From an uncultured Pseudomonadota bacterium (GTDB lineage Bacteria > Pseudomonadota > Alphaproteobacteria > Rs-D84), in the NCBI GenBank assembly GCA_902774285.1, contig CACYHO010000002.1:91023-155022 (forward strand): DNA of 64,000 bases, read 5' to 3'. The notes beneath the pieces were generated by a model. It ran no database searches. It had not been told where the DNA came from and saw only the letters and a program-made list of their open reading frames with translations. How positions within the stretch are numbered: the stretch's first letter is position 1; every line of letters begins with the position of its first letter. Both the position numbers and the translations under genes were made by a program. Shown in pieces: positions 1 to 7,411 of this stretch.

Positions 1-117
1 GATTTACGCAAAGCATTGAAAGTTGCTGGATTCCTTACACGCGACAGCCGTGTTGTTGAACGTAAACACTACGGTTTCCACAAGGCACGTCGTTCCACAC
101 AGTTCAGCAAACGTTAA
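1..117 (+). CDS. rpsI: 30S ribosomal protein S9, C-terminal end
   Basis: This is the last 38 codons of ribosomal protein S9, a small-subunit protein whose C-terminal tail reaches the P-site tRNA. The visible residues include the family pattern [14 protein letters not shown] and the invariant ending QFSKR before TAA. The start lies outside the window. The neighbouring rplM that normally precedes it cannot be seen. A strong intrinsic terminator follows at once, so the operon ends here. Confidence 0.95.
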   Translation, partial: DLRKALKVAGFLTRDSRVVERKHYGFHKARRSTQFSKR

Positions 118-143
118 TATGTATGCAAATTATGGAGACAAAC

Positions 144-172
144 AAAAAACCGCCGTTTTGGCGGTTTTTTTT
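144..172 (+). terminator. Rho-independent terminator after rpsI
   Basis: A GC-rich hairpin, ACCGCC with GGCGGT around a short loop, is flanked by an A-run and a T-run. It closes the rpsI transcript and may also serve the convergent small gene at 186-362. Confidence 0.9.
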
Positions 173-185
173 AAACAAACATAAT

Positions 186-362
186 TTAACGTTGTTTGAT
201 CATTTCAGTTTTGAAAACGTTTTGTTTCATTTGTGCAGATTTGTTTGCCAGAAAAAAACAACCTGTTTCCAAAGCAACCCAAATCAAAACGCCCGCAAAT
301 ATTACTATTTTATCTGCGCGTTCCAAATCTTTCCACTCAGTTTCTCTTTTTAACACTTTCAT
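186..362 (-). CDS. small single-pass membrane protein, 58 aa
   Basis: Translating the minus strand from ATG at 362 gives 58 residues beginning MKVLKRETEWKDLERADK, followed by a hydrophobic stretch (about residues 19-39) and a basic tail ending in IKQR. An AAGGG Shine-Dalgarno lies 6-7 nt before the ATG. A consensus-like promoter sits at 388-416. I do not recognise the family. Charged N-terminus, one membrane helix and basic tail match the layout of its upstream neighbour at 421-612, although promoter placement suggests separate transcription. It is short enough to be missed by length-filtered gene callers. Confidence 0.7.
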   Translation of the reverse strand: MKVLKRETEWKDLERADKIVIFAGVLIWVALETGCFFLANKSAQMKQNVFKTEMIKQR

Positions 363-387
363 TTCTTACCCTTTTTGTATACCAGGT

Positions 388-416
388 ATTATTAGCAAAA
401 AAATATTATTTGTCAA
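388..416 (-). promoter_or_regulatory. promoter of the 58-aa gene (conserved-spacer type)
   Basis: On the minus strand, TTGACA (411-416) is followed by an AT-rich spacer containing ATATTTTTTTG and an AATAAT/TAATAA -10 (388-394). The spacer resembles those at 2109, 16159, 7032(-) and 53666(-). Confidence 0.6.
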
Positions 417-420
417 CAAA

Positions 421-612
421 TTATCTTTGTTTTTCAAAAAAGGAAACTTTATTTGTATTTGATGAAACTTTGCTTTTCTTTTCAGAAGCATTTGCACCAA
501 TTATAACTGCTGTAGCAATTCCAGCAACAACCACCCACGGCAAAACATCATATTTTACCATTATCCACATTGTTTCACAAAAACGCTTAAAATCTGACTT
601 TTTGTTTTCCAT
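421..612 (-). CDS. small single-pass membrane protein, 63 aa
   Basis: This 63-residue protein starts MENKKSDFKRFCETMW and has one hydrophobic helix at about residues 23-41 (VLPWVVVAGIATAVIIGA) and a Lys/Ser-rich tail. AAAGGA lies 8 nt before the ATG, which supports real translation. No family is recognised. It is one of several tiny membrane proteins in this segment (186-362, 6630-6974, 7080-7391), all on the minus strand. Confidence 0.7.
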   Translation of the reverse strand: MENKKSDFKRFCETMWIMVKYDVLPWVVVAGIATAVIIGANASEKKSKVSSNTNKVSFFEKQR

Positions 613-687
613 TTATAATTCCTTTGGCTTTTTATCATATTCAATTAAATATACGCATAAAGTCAAGCAATTTTTTAAATGTTTATG

Positions 688-716
688 TTGCGTTTCTGAA
701 AAAATATTAGTATAAT
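688..716 (+). promoter_or_regulatory. tig promoter
   Basis: TTGCGT at 688-693, a 17-nt spacer and a perfect TATAAT at 711-716 lie about 35 nt before the tig start codon. This is a good housekeeping (sigma70-type) promoter. Confidence 0.75.
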
Positions 717-751
717 CAAGCCCAGTTTACAACACATCCAAAGGATAAATT

Positions 752-2050
752 ATGTTTACAAAAGAAAAAGTTAAAGATTTACATTATTCAGTGTCTGGTA
801 AATTGGCTGCTGCCGATGTTCAAGCTGCCGCAGATGAAGTTTTAACAGAATATGGCAAAACAGCTAAAATGCCAGGGTTTCGTGCTGGTCATATTCCATT
901 ATCTGTATTACGTCAAAAATATAATGCAAACGCTTGGGGCGAAGCAATTGATAAGGCATTAAATGCTGATTTGCAAAAATATTTAGAAGAAAAGAAAATC
1001 CGCCTTGCTGCACAACCAAAGGTTGATATGGCAGGTTTTGAAATGGGTAAAGATGTTGAATATTCTTTGGAATTTGATATTTTGCCAACTTTGCCAGCTA
1101 TTGATTTGGAAAAAATCACTGTGACAAAGAAAGTCGCCACATTCGACGAAAAAGAAGTCGATGTAGCATTAGAAAACATCCGTAAATCACGCAGTGTTGC
1201 TGAAAAACAAGATGAAAAATATGCTGCAAAAGATGGCGATGTGGCTGTTATTGATTTCAAAGGTTTTGTGGGTGATGAAGCTTTTGAAGGTGGTGAAGCA
1301 TCTAAACATCATTTGATTTTGGGCTCTGGCGCTTTTATCCCAGGTTTTGAAGATCAAGTTATTGGCCACAAAGCAGGCGATGAATTTGATGTAAATGTTA
1401 CATTTCCAAAAGAATATCATGCAGAAAACTTGGCAGGCAAAAAAGCCAGATTTGCAGTTAAAGTTCATGAAGTTCGTAAACACATTTTGCCAGAATTAAA
1501 TGACGAATTGGCAAAAGAAGTTGGTCAAGAATCTGTTGAAAAATTGAAAGAACACATTCGCACAATTATAACAGATCAATATGCCAGTGTCGCACAACAA
1601 GAAATGCGCAACGAATTATTGGATGTTTTGGCTGACAAAGTTAAACTTGATTTGCCAGAAACTTTGGTTGAACAAGAATTGACCATGGCAAAACAAGAAC
1701 ACGACCATCATAATGCCCAGCACGGTCATGACCATAAATGGGATGAAAAACAAGAAAAGAAAGACGCAGAACGTCGTGTTAAATTGGGACTTATCTTGGC
1801 AGAATGGGGCACACAAAACAAAGTCGAAGTAACCCGCGATGATTTGCAACAAGCAATCTGGAACGAAGCATCACGTTATCCAGATCCAAAACAAATCTTC
1901 GAATTCTATAACAAAAACCCAAATGCTGTTGCTATGTTGCGCGGCATGGTTTTTGAAAGAAAAGCTTTGGATGCCATGTTGACACACGTTAAAACAAAAG
2001 AAAAAACAGTTCCTGCTGATGAATTATTCAAACAGGCTTCTGTAAAATAA
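752..2050 (+). CDS. tig: trigger factor, ribosome-associated chaperone and prolyl isomerase
   Basis: Trigger factor binds the ribosome exit tunnel and shelters nascent chains. The 432-residue protein has the full three-part architecture. The N-terminal ribosome-binding domain carries the signature GFRAGHIPLSVLRQKY near residues 42-57. An FKBP-type isomerase domain spans about 150-245, and the helical chaperone arms follow. The start has AAAGGA about 8 nt upstream. An unusual His/Asp/Lys-rich insertion lies at about residues 315-340 in the C-terminal domain (EHDHHNAQHGHDHK). A terminator follows, so it is monocistronic, without the clpP partner often found downstream. Confidence 0.97.
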   Translation: MFTKEKVKDLHYSVSGKLAAADVQAAADEVLTEYGKTAKMPGFRAGHIPLSVLRQKYNANAWGEAIDKALNADLQKYLEEKKIRLAAQPKVDMAGFEMGKDVEYSLEFDILPTLPAIDLEKITVTKKVATFDEKEVDVALENIRKSRSVAEKQDEKYAAKDGDVAVIDFKGFVGDEAFEGGEASKHHLILGSGAFIPGFEDQVIGHKAGDEFDVNVTFPKEYHAENLAGKKARFAVKVHEVRKHILPELNDELAKEVGQESVEKLKEHIRTIITDQYASVAQQEMRNELLDVLADKVKLDLPETLVEQELTMAKQEHDHHNAQHGHDHKWDEKQEKKDAERRVKLGLILAEWGTQNKVEVTRDDLQQAIWNEASRYPDPKQIFEFYNKNPNAVAMLRGMVFERKALDAMLTHVKTKEKTVPADELFKQASVK

Positions 2051-2066
2051 TTCTTAATTATCACAC

Positions 2067-2096
2067 AAAACCGCTCTGAACAGGGCGGTTTTTTAT
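2067..2096 (+). terminator. terminator after tig
   Basis: The hairpin ACCGC-CT / AG-GGCGGT is followed by a T-run directly after the tig stop codon. Confidence 0.85.
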
Positions 2097-2108
2097 TTAC
2101 AAAAATAT

Positions 2109-2136
2109 TTGACATTATATATTTTTTGTCTATAAT
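2109..2136 (+). promoter_or_regulatory. promoter of the 2166 gene (conserved-spacer type)
   Basis: There is an exact TTGACA (2109-2114), a 16-nt spacer holding ATATTTTTTGTC, and an exact TATAAT (2131-2136). Spacer content is shared with other unknown genes in the window. Confidence 0.75.
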
Positions 2137-2165
2137 TTACACACAAATAAACGAAAAGGTAAAAA

Positions 2166-3104
2166 ATGGGAAAAATATTAAAATTTTTACACGAAATACA
2201 AAATGGCGAAAAAATGAAAGAATTTTTGCCATCTGCAACATTTAACAACATGTTACATTCGTTTTCTGAAAAGAATATCAAAGGCATAGCTATTTTTGAA
2301 GACTGCCTTTATAAAATATCAGATATGAAATGGCATAATTTTGATGACTACAAGCAAGAAAACCCTGCGAATCAGGTGTTATTACACGGCACGATGTACA
2401 AAGCATTGTTGGATATTTATACAAAATATCTGGGAATAAATTTAGACGATCCTTTTTTAGTTCAAAGACCATCTGTAAAGCCAATCGCACTTTCGTGGGA
2501 TGAATATCAAAAATTACAAAAAAAATACCGTGGTATTTGGAAACAAACTGACGAAGGCTATGTTTTAAACATAACAAAACAACCAATGGTTATTGTTGTT
2601 CAAAAACAATACAAAGATAAATTAAAACAATTATTAAAACGCTCAGATATGTTATTGCCTGTGATATATAAAGAAACAATGCCAGATATTGATTTGGGTA
2701 GCAAACTGCAATTATTCGAAATTCCAACACGACCAGCTTTTGTTTCAAATTCTATATCCGCCAATCGTGTAAGTGATGAACAATTAAAAACCATTAATGA
2801 ATTGTACGATATTTTTATAGAAATATCTAAAATAACAGTCCCTGTACGAACATATGTTTCCGTACGCGAAACATCTGGGGCATTAAATATTTTCAATGAA
2901 TACCATGACGAATTGACGCGTAAACATATCTTTGTAAAAACAAATGATGAATCCAAAGCAGTCCAAGCGCAAAAACAAATTGAATTACAAGACGCGAAAA
3001 GAAAATACAAAAAAGACACAAAAAATATAAATGCAAAATATACACATATGCACAACGAAATGATTGCGTTGTTAAAACTGCAAACAGATGTGAACATAAA
3101 ATAA
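2166..3104 (+). CDS. hypothetical cytoplasmic protein, 312 aa
   Basis: I do not recognise this protein. It has 312 residues with no signal peptide and no clear membrane helix. A mixed alpha/beta-looking body is followed by a Lys/Gln-rich, probably coiled-coil tail (about residues 255-300, AQKQIELQDAKRKYKKDTKN). AAAAGG lies 7 nt before ATG. It is a single-gene transcript with its own promoter and terminator. That promoter is the conserved-spacer type shared with other unknown genes, so co-expression with them is a reasonable inference. Confidence 0.8.
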   Translation: MGKILKFLHEIQNGEKMKEFLPSATFNNMLHSFSEKNIKGIAIFEDCLYKISDMKWHNFDDYKQENPANQVLLHGTMYKALLDIYTKYLGINLDDPFLVQRPSVKPIALSWDEYQKLQKKYRGIWKQTDEGYVLNITKQPMVIVVQKQYKDKLKQLLKRSDMLLPVIYKETMPDIDLGSKLQLFEIPTRPAFVSNSISANRVSDEQLKTINELYDIFIEISKITVPVRTYVSVRETSGALNIFNEYHDELTRKHIFVKTNDESKAVQAQKQIELQDAKRKYKKDTKNINAKYTHMHNEMIALLKLQTDVNIK

Positions 3105-3132
3105 AAAATGCCCGGCAAAGGGCGTTTTTTAT
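3105..3132 (+). terminator. terminator after the 2166 gene
   Basis: A short hairpin, TGCCC with GGGCG, followed by TTTTTT, comes immediately after the stop codon. Confidence 0.75.
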
Positions 3133-3161
3133 TGAAATATATTTCAGGTATTTATTATAAT
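3132..3161 (+). promoter_or_regulatory. thyA promoter
   Basis: TTGAAA (3132-3137), an 18-nt spacer and TATAAT (3156-3161) lie about 44 nt before the thyA ATG. Confidence 0.65.
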
Positions 3162-3204
3162 CACATCAACATTTAGAGAGAGAAAGCAAAGAAAAAGGAA
3201 AAAC

Positions 3205-4155
3205 ATGAAAGCTTATCTTGATATTCTTAAAAACTGCCTTGAAAACGGAACAAAATCTGATAATCGTACTGGAATTCCAACAATTCGTATCCCATGGGGT
3301 GCAACATTTGAACACAATATGGAAAACGGATTTCCTTTAATTACAACCAAGAAAATGGGATTAAAAAATATATCTACCGAACTGGAATTTTTTATAAATG
3401 GATATACCGATAAAAAATGGTTACAAGACCGCAAATGCCACATTTGGGACGAATGGGCAAACATAAAAACATGGAAACCTTTGTATGAATTAAAAAAACG
3501 AGAATTAAAAATAGATAACATGTTAACACCTGAATCCGATAAAAAAGCAAAAGAAGACGCTATGAATGAAACCCGTGATTTAGGGCCTATTTATGGTTGG
3601 CAATGGCGTCATTTTGGTAGCACGTATGTATGGAATCCTTACGTTCCTGAATTAAACTGTAATATTTACAATCCTGGCGTTGATCAATTAGCAAACGTTA
3701 TAGAAACAGCAAAAAAAGATCCAAATAATCGTCGTTTAATTGTTAATGCTTGGAACCCGATAGATATGGAAAAAATGGCTTTGCCACCATGTCATGTTAT
3801 GCACCAAATATTGATTCATAATGGTAAATTAAACCTGATTTGGACTCAACGTTCTTGTGATATGTTCCTGGGTATACCATATAATATCGCATCATATGCA
3901 ATGTTGCTTTTGTTATATGCAAAAGAATTGGGTTATAAACCTGGTGTTTTACGTGGTGAATTACACGACGTTCATATCTATGAAAACCATATTAACCAGG
4001 TCAAAGAACAATTATCACGCACACCATACAAATTGCCGACCGTTGAAATACCTGACGAAAATTGGAAAGGTATGCTGAACTGGCACGCAAAAGATGGTTT
4101 CGTATTAAAAGACTACATCTGTCACGAAGCCATCAAAGGTGATGTAGCACGATAA
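3205..4155 (+). CDS. thyA: thymidylate synthase
   Basis: ThyA methylates dUMP to dTMP using methylenetetrahydrofolate. The 316-residue protein has the catalytic cysteine in LPPCHVMHQ (about residue 196), the phosphate-binding pair in NNRRLIV, the dUMP-binding RSCDMFLGIPYN and the late DVHIYENH motif. It is longer than the common 264-residue form because of an insertion at about residues 90-125 before RDLGPIYGWQWRHFG, as in the longer ThyA subfamily. AAAGGA/AAAAGG elements precede the ATG. It is monocistronic, with its own promoter and terminator. Confidence 0.97.
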   Translation: MKAYLDILKNCLENGTKSDNRTGIPTIRIPWGATFEHNMENGFPLITTKKMGLKNISTELEFFINGYTDKKWLQDRKCHIWDEWANIKTWKPLYELKKRELKIDNMLTPESDKKAKEDAMNETRDLGPIYGWQWRHFGSTYVWNPYVPELNCNIYNPGVDQLANVIETAKKDPNNRRLIVNAWNPIDMEKMALPPCHVMHQILIHNGKLNLIWTQRSCDMFLGIPYNIASYAMLLLLYAKELGYKPGVLRGELHDVHIYENHINQVKEQLSRTPYKLPTVEIPDENWKGMLNWHAKDGFVLKDYICHEAIKGDVAR

Positions 4156-4159
4156 AACC

Positions 4160-4190
4160 AAAACCGCCTGAAATATGGCGGTTTTTTCTT
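4160..4190 (+). terminator. terminator after thyA
   Basis: The hairpin ACCGCC / GGCGGT with an 8-nt loop (4163-4182) is followed by a T-run. Confidence 0.9.
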
Positions 4191-4217
4191 GCTTTTTCAA
4201 AAAAAACTCTATATAAT
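4189..4217 (+). promoter_or_regulatory. rpsA promoter
   Basis: TTGCTT (4189-4194), an exact 17-nt spacer and TATAAT (4212-4217) predict transcription from about 4224, right at the base of the leader hairpin. Confidence 0.7.
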
Positions 4218-4221
4218 GTGT

Positions 4222-4300
4222 CTGCTTTTCACGGGTGGGCGTGAAAGCAGTCCGATTAACCCCACAAGACCTCGTCTTTATTTAGACTTATGACGATGGC
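4222..4300 (+). promoter_or_regulatory. structured rpsA leader with possible pseudoknot
   Basis: The leader begins with an 11-bp hairpin (4222-4233 with 4240-4250, one bulged T) whose loop contains GTGGG (4235-4239). CCCAC at 4261-4265 can pair with that loop to make an H-type pseudoknot. A second weak stem follows, CCTCGTC near 4270 with GACGATGG near 4292. E. coli autoregulates rpsA through a folded leader, so an S1 autoregulatory site is a plausible inference. I cannot name an RNA family for it. Confidence 0.5.
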
Positions 4301-4351
4301 AAGCTTTGTTATAAATTCTATGAAAGATTTATCCAAAGATTTATTTAAGGC
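4290..4351 (+). other. out-of-frame N-terminal coding segment of rpsA
   Basis: In the frame of ATG 4290, 4296 or 4320 the sequence reads ...SMKDLSKDLFKA, which aligns with the usual S1 N-terminus just before its first S1 domain. The main rpsA frame takes over at 4349 with GYATKGTVKDIRGDFAMVDVG. One extra G in the GG at 4349-4350 would join the two frames seamlessly as DLFKGYATKGTV. The main frame has TAA at 4346-4348 and no ATG, GTG or TTG before 4397. Confidence 0.65.
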
Positions 4352-4396
4352 TATGCTACAAAAGGAACCGTTAAAGACATCCGTGGCGATTTTGCT

Positions 4397-5941
4397 ATGG
4401 TTGATGTTGGTTTGAAATCCGAAGGTCGTATTCCATTAAAAGAATTCGGTGCTTCTGTTCCATCCGTTGGTGACATCATCGACGTTTTCGTTGAAAGATA
4501 TGAATCACGCGAAGGAACTGCTGTATTGTCTTATACAAAAGCTCGTGCTGAAAAAGCATGGAAAGATTTGGAAAAGACTGTTGCAGAAGGTATCGATCCA
4601 GAAGGAACAATTATTGATGTTGTTCGTGGTGGTTACACAGTTGACATCAATGGCGTATTCGCATTTATGCCATCTTCACAAGTCGACCATAAACCTGTTC
4701 GTGATGCAAAATCTTTAATCGGTTTGAAAGACAAATTCCGCGTTTTGAAAATGGACGCTTTGCGCACAAACGCTATCGTTTCTCGTCGCGCAATCCAAGC
4801 TGATACTATCGCTGCACAACAAGAAGAAGCTATGAAAAACATTTCTTTGGGCGCAGTTGTCGAAGGAACAGTTAAAAACATCACAGATTACGGTGTATTC
4901 GTAGATTTGGGCGGCGTTGACGGTTTGTTACACGTAACAGATTTGTCTTGGAAACGTATCAATCACCCACGCGAATTGGTTCATGTTGGTGAAAAAATCA
5001 AAGTTAAAGTTATCCAATTCGATCCTGAATCTCATCGTATTTCTTTGGGTGCAAAACAATTGGAAGAAGACCCTTGGGAAACAGCAAGCAAAGCATTCAA
5101 TGTTGGCGATACAGTAACTGGTAAAGTTTCTTCTTTGACAGATTACGGCGCATTCATTGATTTGGGCAACAATATTGAAGGTTTGGTCCATATGTCTGAA
5201 TTGTCTTGGACAAACAAAAATATTCACCCAAGCAAAGTTTTGCAAAATGGTCAAGAAATCAACGTTGTTGTCTTGGACATCGACCAAGAAAAACGCCGTA
5301 TTTCTTTGGGCTATAAACAATTGCAACCAAACCCATGGAAAGATTTTGCTGAAAGCCACAAAGTTGGCGATGTTATCACTGGTCCAATCAAGAACACAAC
5401 TGAATTCGGTTTGTTCGTCGCTTTGACACCAGATTTGGACGGTATGATCCACATCTCTGATTTGTCTTGGAACAAATTAGACGAAGAAGAATTGAAAAAA
5501 TTCGTTCGTGGTCAAGAAGTCACAGCAAAAATCTTGGACATCAATCCAGAAAAAGAACGCATCACATTGGGTATCAAACAATTGACAGAAGGTGCAGAAA
5601 ACAATGCTACTACTATCAAGAAAGGTGCCGTTGTATGCGGAACAGTTGCTGAAATCACACCAGACGAATTAATCTTGGCTTTGCCAGGCGATGTTCGTGG
5701 AACAATCCGCAGAACAGATTTGTCTCGTGAAAAAGCTGAACAAGACACATCAAAATACAATGTTGGTGATTCAGTAGAAGCATCTGTTGTTTCTGTTGAT
5801 GGCAACAATGTAAAATTATCTGTTCGTGCATTACAAGTAACACTTGAAAAACAAGCCGTTAAAGAATTTGCTAATGAAGCTGATTCTGGTTCTGTTTTGG
5901 GTGACATCTTGGGTGCCGCTATTGAAAACAGCAAAAAATAA
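4397..5941 (+). CDS. rpsA: 30S ribosomal protein S1 (N-terminus frameshifted or truncated)
   Basis: S1 unfolds mRNA and delivers it to the 30S subunit. Six S1 (OB-fold) repeats are recognisable, with strong family motifs such as DYGVFVDLGGVDGLLHVTDL, WTNKNIHPSKV and RRISLGYKQL. The first in-frame ATG is 4397, inside the first S1 domain (MVDVGLKSEGRIPLKEF). Coding similarity continues upstream to 4349 and then switches frame, so about 30-35 residues are missing from this call. No Shine-Dalgarno precedes 4397 at useful distance. Either a one-base deletion (assembly error or real mutation) or an unusual start explains this. A terminator follows. Confidence 0.9.
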   Translation: MVDVGLKSEGRIPLKEFGASVPSVGDIIDVFVERYESREGTAVLSYTKARAEKAWKDLEKTVAEGIDPEGTIIDVVRGGYTVDINGVFAFMPSSQVDHKPVRDAKSLIGLKDKFRVLKMDALRTNAIVSRRAIQADTIAAQQEEAMKNISLGAVVEGTVKNITDYGVFVDLGGVDGLLHVTDLSWKRINHPRELVHVGEKIKVKVIQFDPESHRISLGAKQLEEDPWETASKAFNVGDTVTGKVSSLTDYGAFIDLGNNIEGLVHMSELSWTNKNIHPSKVLQNGQEINVVVLDIDQEKRRISLGYKQLQPNPWKDFAESHKVGDVITGPIKNTTEFGLFVALTPDLDGMIHISDLSWNKLDEEELKKFVRGQEVTAKILDINPEKERITLGIKQLTEGAENNATTIKKGAVVCGTVAEITPDELILALPGDVRGTIRRTDLSREKAEQDTSKYNVGDSVEASVVSVDGNNVKLSVRALQVTLEKQAVKEFANEADSGSVLGDILGAAIENSKK

Positions 5942-5969
5942 TAATTTGAAATCAAGTTATTATGAAAAA

Positions 5970-5998
5970 AGTCCCGAAATTTTCGGGACTTTTTATTT
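5970..5998 (+). terminator. terminator after rpsA
   Basis: There is a 10-bp perfect stem, AGTCCCGAAA / TTTCGGGACT, with a T-run. Confidence 0.92.
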
Positions 5999-6051
5999 GA
6001 TTTTTAAACATGAAAAGCAATATAATATACGCATCAGAAAAGGAATTATAT

Positions 6052-6606
6052 ATGAAACCAACAATGATTGTTTTTATGGGTGGCCAGGGTTCAGGCAAGG
6101 GCACATTTGCACACCGTTTATTACAACAACACGATTATAATTATATCGAAATGGGCGAAATATTGCGTCAATTACCAGAGAACAGCGCATTACGCAAAAA
6201 AATCATGGGTGGGGAATTAGCCAAAGACGAAGAATTATTCCCAATAATATCTGAATACATCGGCGGAAATACAGACATAATCTTGGACGGGTTTCCGCGC
6301 ACAATTGGTCAGGCAAAATGGTTAATTGCAAACTTTGCAGACAAATTTGATATCAAGGTTGTGTTCTTGAATATAACCGAAGAAAAAATGATTGCACATA
6401 TTAAAAACAGAATAAAAGAGGGCGGAAATCGCGCAGACGATGCAGACGAAGCTGTTGTCCACAAACGCATAGAATCTTTTAAAACAATAACTATGCCGGC
6501 AATTGATTGGTTAAGAAACGAACCATCTGTTAAATTTTATGATATAGTTTTACCAGGTGATGATATAGATACAAATTTCAATCATATAATGGAAACAATA
6601 AAATAA
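6052..6606 (+). CDS. adk: adenylate kinase
   Basis: Adenylate kinase balances ATP, ADP and AMP. The 184-residue protein has the P-loop GGQGSGKGT at residues 10-18, the AMP-site motif DGFPRT and a short lid (RIKEGGNRADDADEAVVHKRI), so it is the short, zinc-free form. The start at 6052 is preferred because AAAAGGA lies 8 nt upstream. The longer frame from 6010 would run through the -10 TATAAT (6021-6026) and the ribosome-binding site. It is monocistronic, and its terminator overlaps the end of the convergent gene at 6630. Confidence 0.93.
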   Translation: MKPTMIVFMGGQGSGKGTFAHRLLQQHDYNYIEMGEILRQLPENSALRKKIMGGELAKDEELFPIISEYIGGNTDIILDGFPRTIGQAKWLIANFADKFDIKVVFLNITEEKMIAHIKNRIKEGGNRADDADEAVVHKRIESFKTITMPAIDWLRNEPSVKFYDIVLPGDDIDTNFNHIMETIK

Positions 6607-6634
6607 AAATCGCCAAAACTGGCGATTTTTTATC
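6605..6634 (+). terminator. terminator after adk
   Basis: ATCGCC / GGCGAT around AAAACT is followed by T6. It may act on both strands, since a convergent gene ends at 6630. Confidence 0.85.
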
Positions 6635-6974
6635 TTACTCTTACTCTTTGCATTTTTTTCATTATTCTTCTTTTTTCTTTTTTTTTCATATCTTCTATTT
6701 TCATAATCAAATACATAATAAAAAAGCCGACACCTTCTAAACCACACAAAACACCAACCGCTTTTCTGTTTTTGTCGTTATATCCAAAATTTTCCTTGTA
6801 TTGTGGTAATGTACTTGTTATTTGGGCAGCCGTTTGCTGATGGGCTTTGATATATTCAAAATCATTCGGTGTATATGCCTTATTCGGCACCAAAGGACTC
6901 ACCGCAAACAATGCCAGCAAAGCAGCCTTTTTACCATAAGTGAATAAATTTGTTGCCATTTTATTTTTTGCCAT
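6630..6974 (-). CDS. small membrane protein, 114 aa
   Basis: No family is recognised. The N-terminus has a hydrophobic segment (about residues 16-33, AALLALFAVSPLVP) that could be a signal peptide or membrane helix. A second helix lies at about 72-92 (GVLCGLEGVGFFIMYLIM), and an extremely basic tail follows (KKKEKRRIMKKMQRVRVR). AAAGG lies about 10 nt before ATG. Its promoter at 7004-7032 has the shared conserved spacer. A basic cytoplasmic tail behind a membrane helix could bind nucleic acid or acidic lipids, but that is inference. Confidence 0.65.
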   Translation of the reverse strand: MAKNKMATNLFTYGKKAALLALFAVSPLVPNKAYTPNDFEYIKAHQQTAAQITSTLPQYKENFGYNDKNRKAVGVLCGLEGVGFFIMYLIMKIEDMKKKEKRRIMKKMQRVRVR

Positions 6975-7003
6975 ATTAAAAAACCTTTGTTTTTTACAAG
7001 CAA

Positions 7004-7032
7004 AATATAATACAAAAAATATTTATTGTCAA
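7004..7032 (-). promoter_or_regulatory. promoter of the 6630-6974 gene (conserved-spacer type)
   Basis: On the minus strand, TTGACA (7027-7032), a 17-nt spacer with ATATTTTTTGTAT and TATATT (7004-7009). The core from -35 to past -10 is nearly identical to that at 16159-16187. Confidence 0.75.
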
Positions 7033-7054
7033 GTTTTTAAAAATAGTTAAAATA

Positions 7055-7083
7055 AAAAACCGCCATAATAGCGATTTTATTAT
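7055..7083 (-). terminator. terminator of the corA operon
   Basis: On the minus strand, ATCGC / GCGGT around a 7-nt loop is followed by TTTTTTATTTT, just after the stop of the 7080 gene. The stem is short, so the call is moderate. Confidence 0.55.
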
Positions 7084-7391
7084 TTTTGTTTTATTTTTTT
7101 CTGCATTGTTGCATAAGTTTCAAACCGTGCAATTTGTCCTTTGCTATATTTTTCTTTCAACTGTTTTTCCGATAACGCAGGTTTTACAGTTTTATATTGT
7201 TTATATTTAATGGCTTCTGATATTCCTGTCACACCCAATGCAAGTTCGGCTGATAATATGGCAGCAAATATCAAAAACATATTCATATGAACTAATTTTT
7301 TATTATTAACACATACCACGCGCCATGGGTGATGCGCCCACCATTTTTGAAAATTAGCATCTTTCATTTCTTCAACTGTTTTATTAATCAT
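7080..7391 (-). CDS. small membrane protein downstream of corA, 103 aa
   Basis: The start at 7391 (MINKTVEEMKDANFQ) is set by AAAAGGAC just upstream. The longer frame reaching 7580 only overlaps corA out of frame. One membrane helix lies at about residues 33-53 (MNMFLIFAAILSAELALGV), preceded by a Trp/His-rich stretch (KWWAHHPWR) and followed by a charged tail. It sits 20 nt behind corA and is surely co-transcribed, so a link to divalent-cation transport is possible but not shown. No family is recognised. Confidence 0.7.
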   Translation of the reverse strand: MINKTVEEMKDANFQKWWAHHPWRVVCVNNKKLVHMNMFLIFAAILSAELALGVTGISEAIKYKQYKTVKPALSEKQLKEKYSKGQIARFETYATMQKKIKQK

Positions 7392-7411
7392 ATTTTTGTC
7401 CTTTTGTTTAA

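Noticed and set aside
4341-4355. Programmed -1 frameshift in rpsA
   Set aside because: The junction TTTAAGG does not fit the X XXY YYZ rule; a missing G is simpler.
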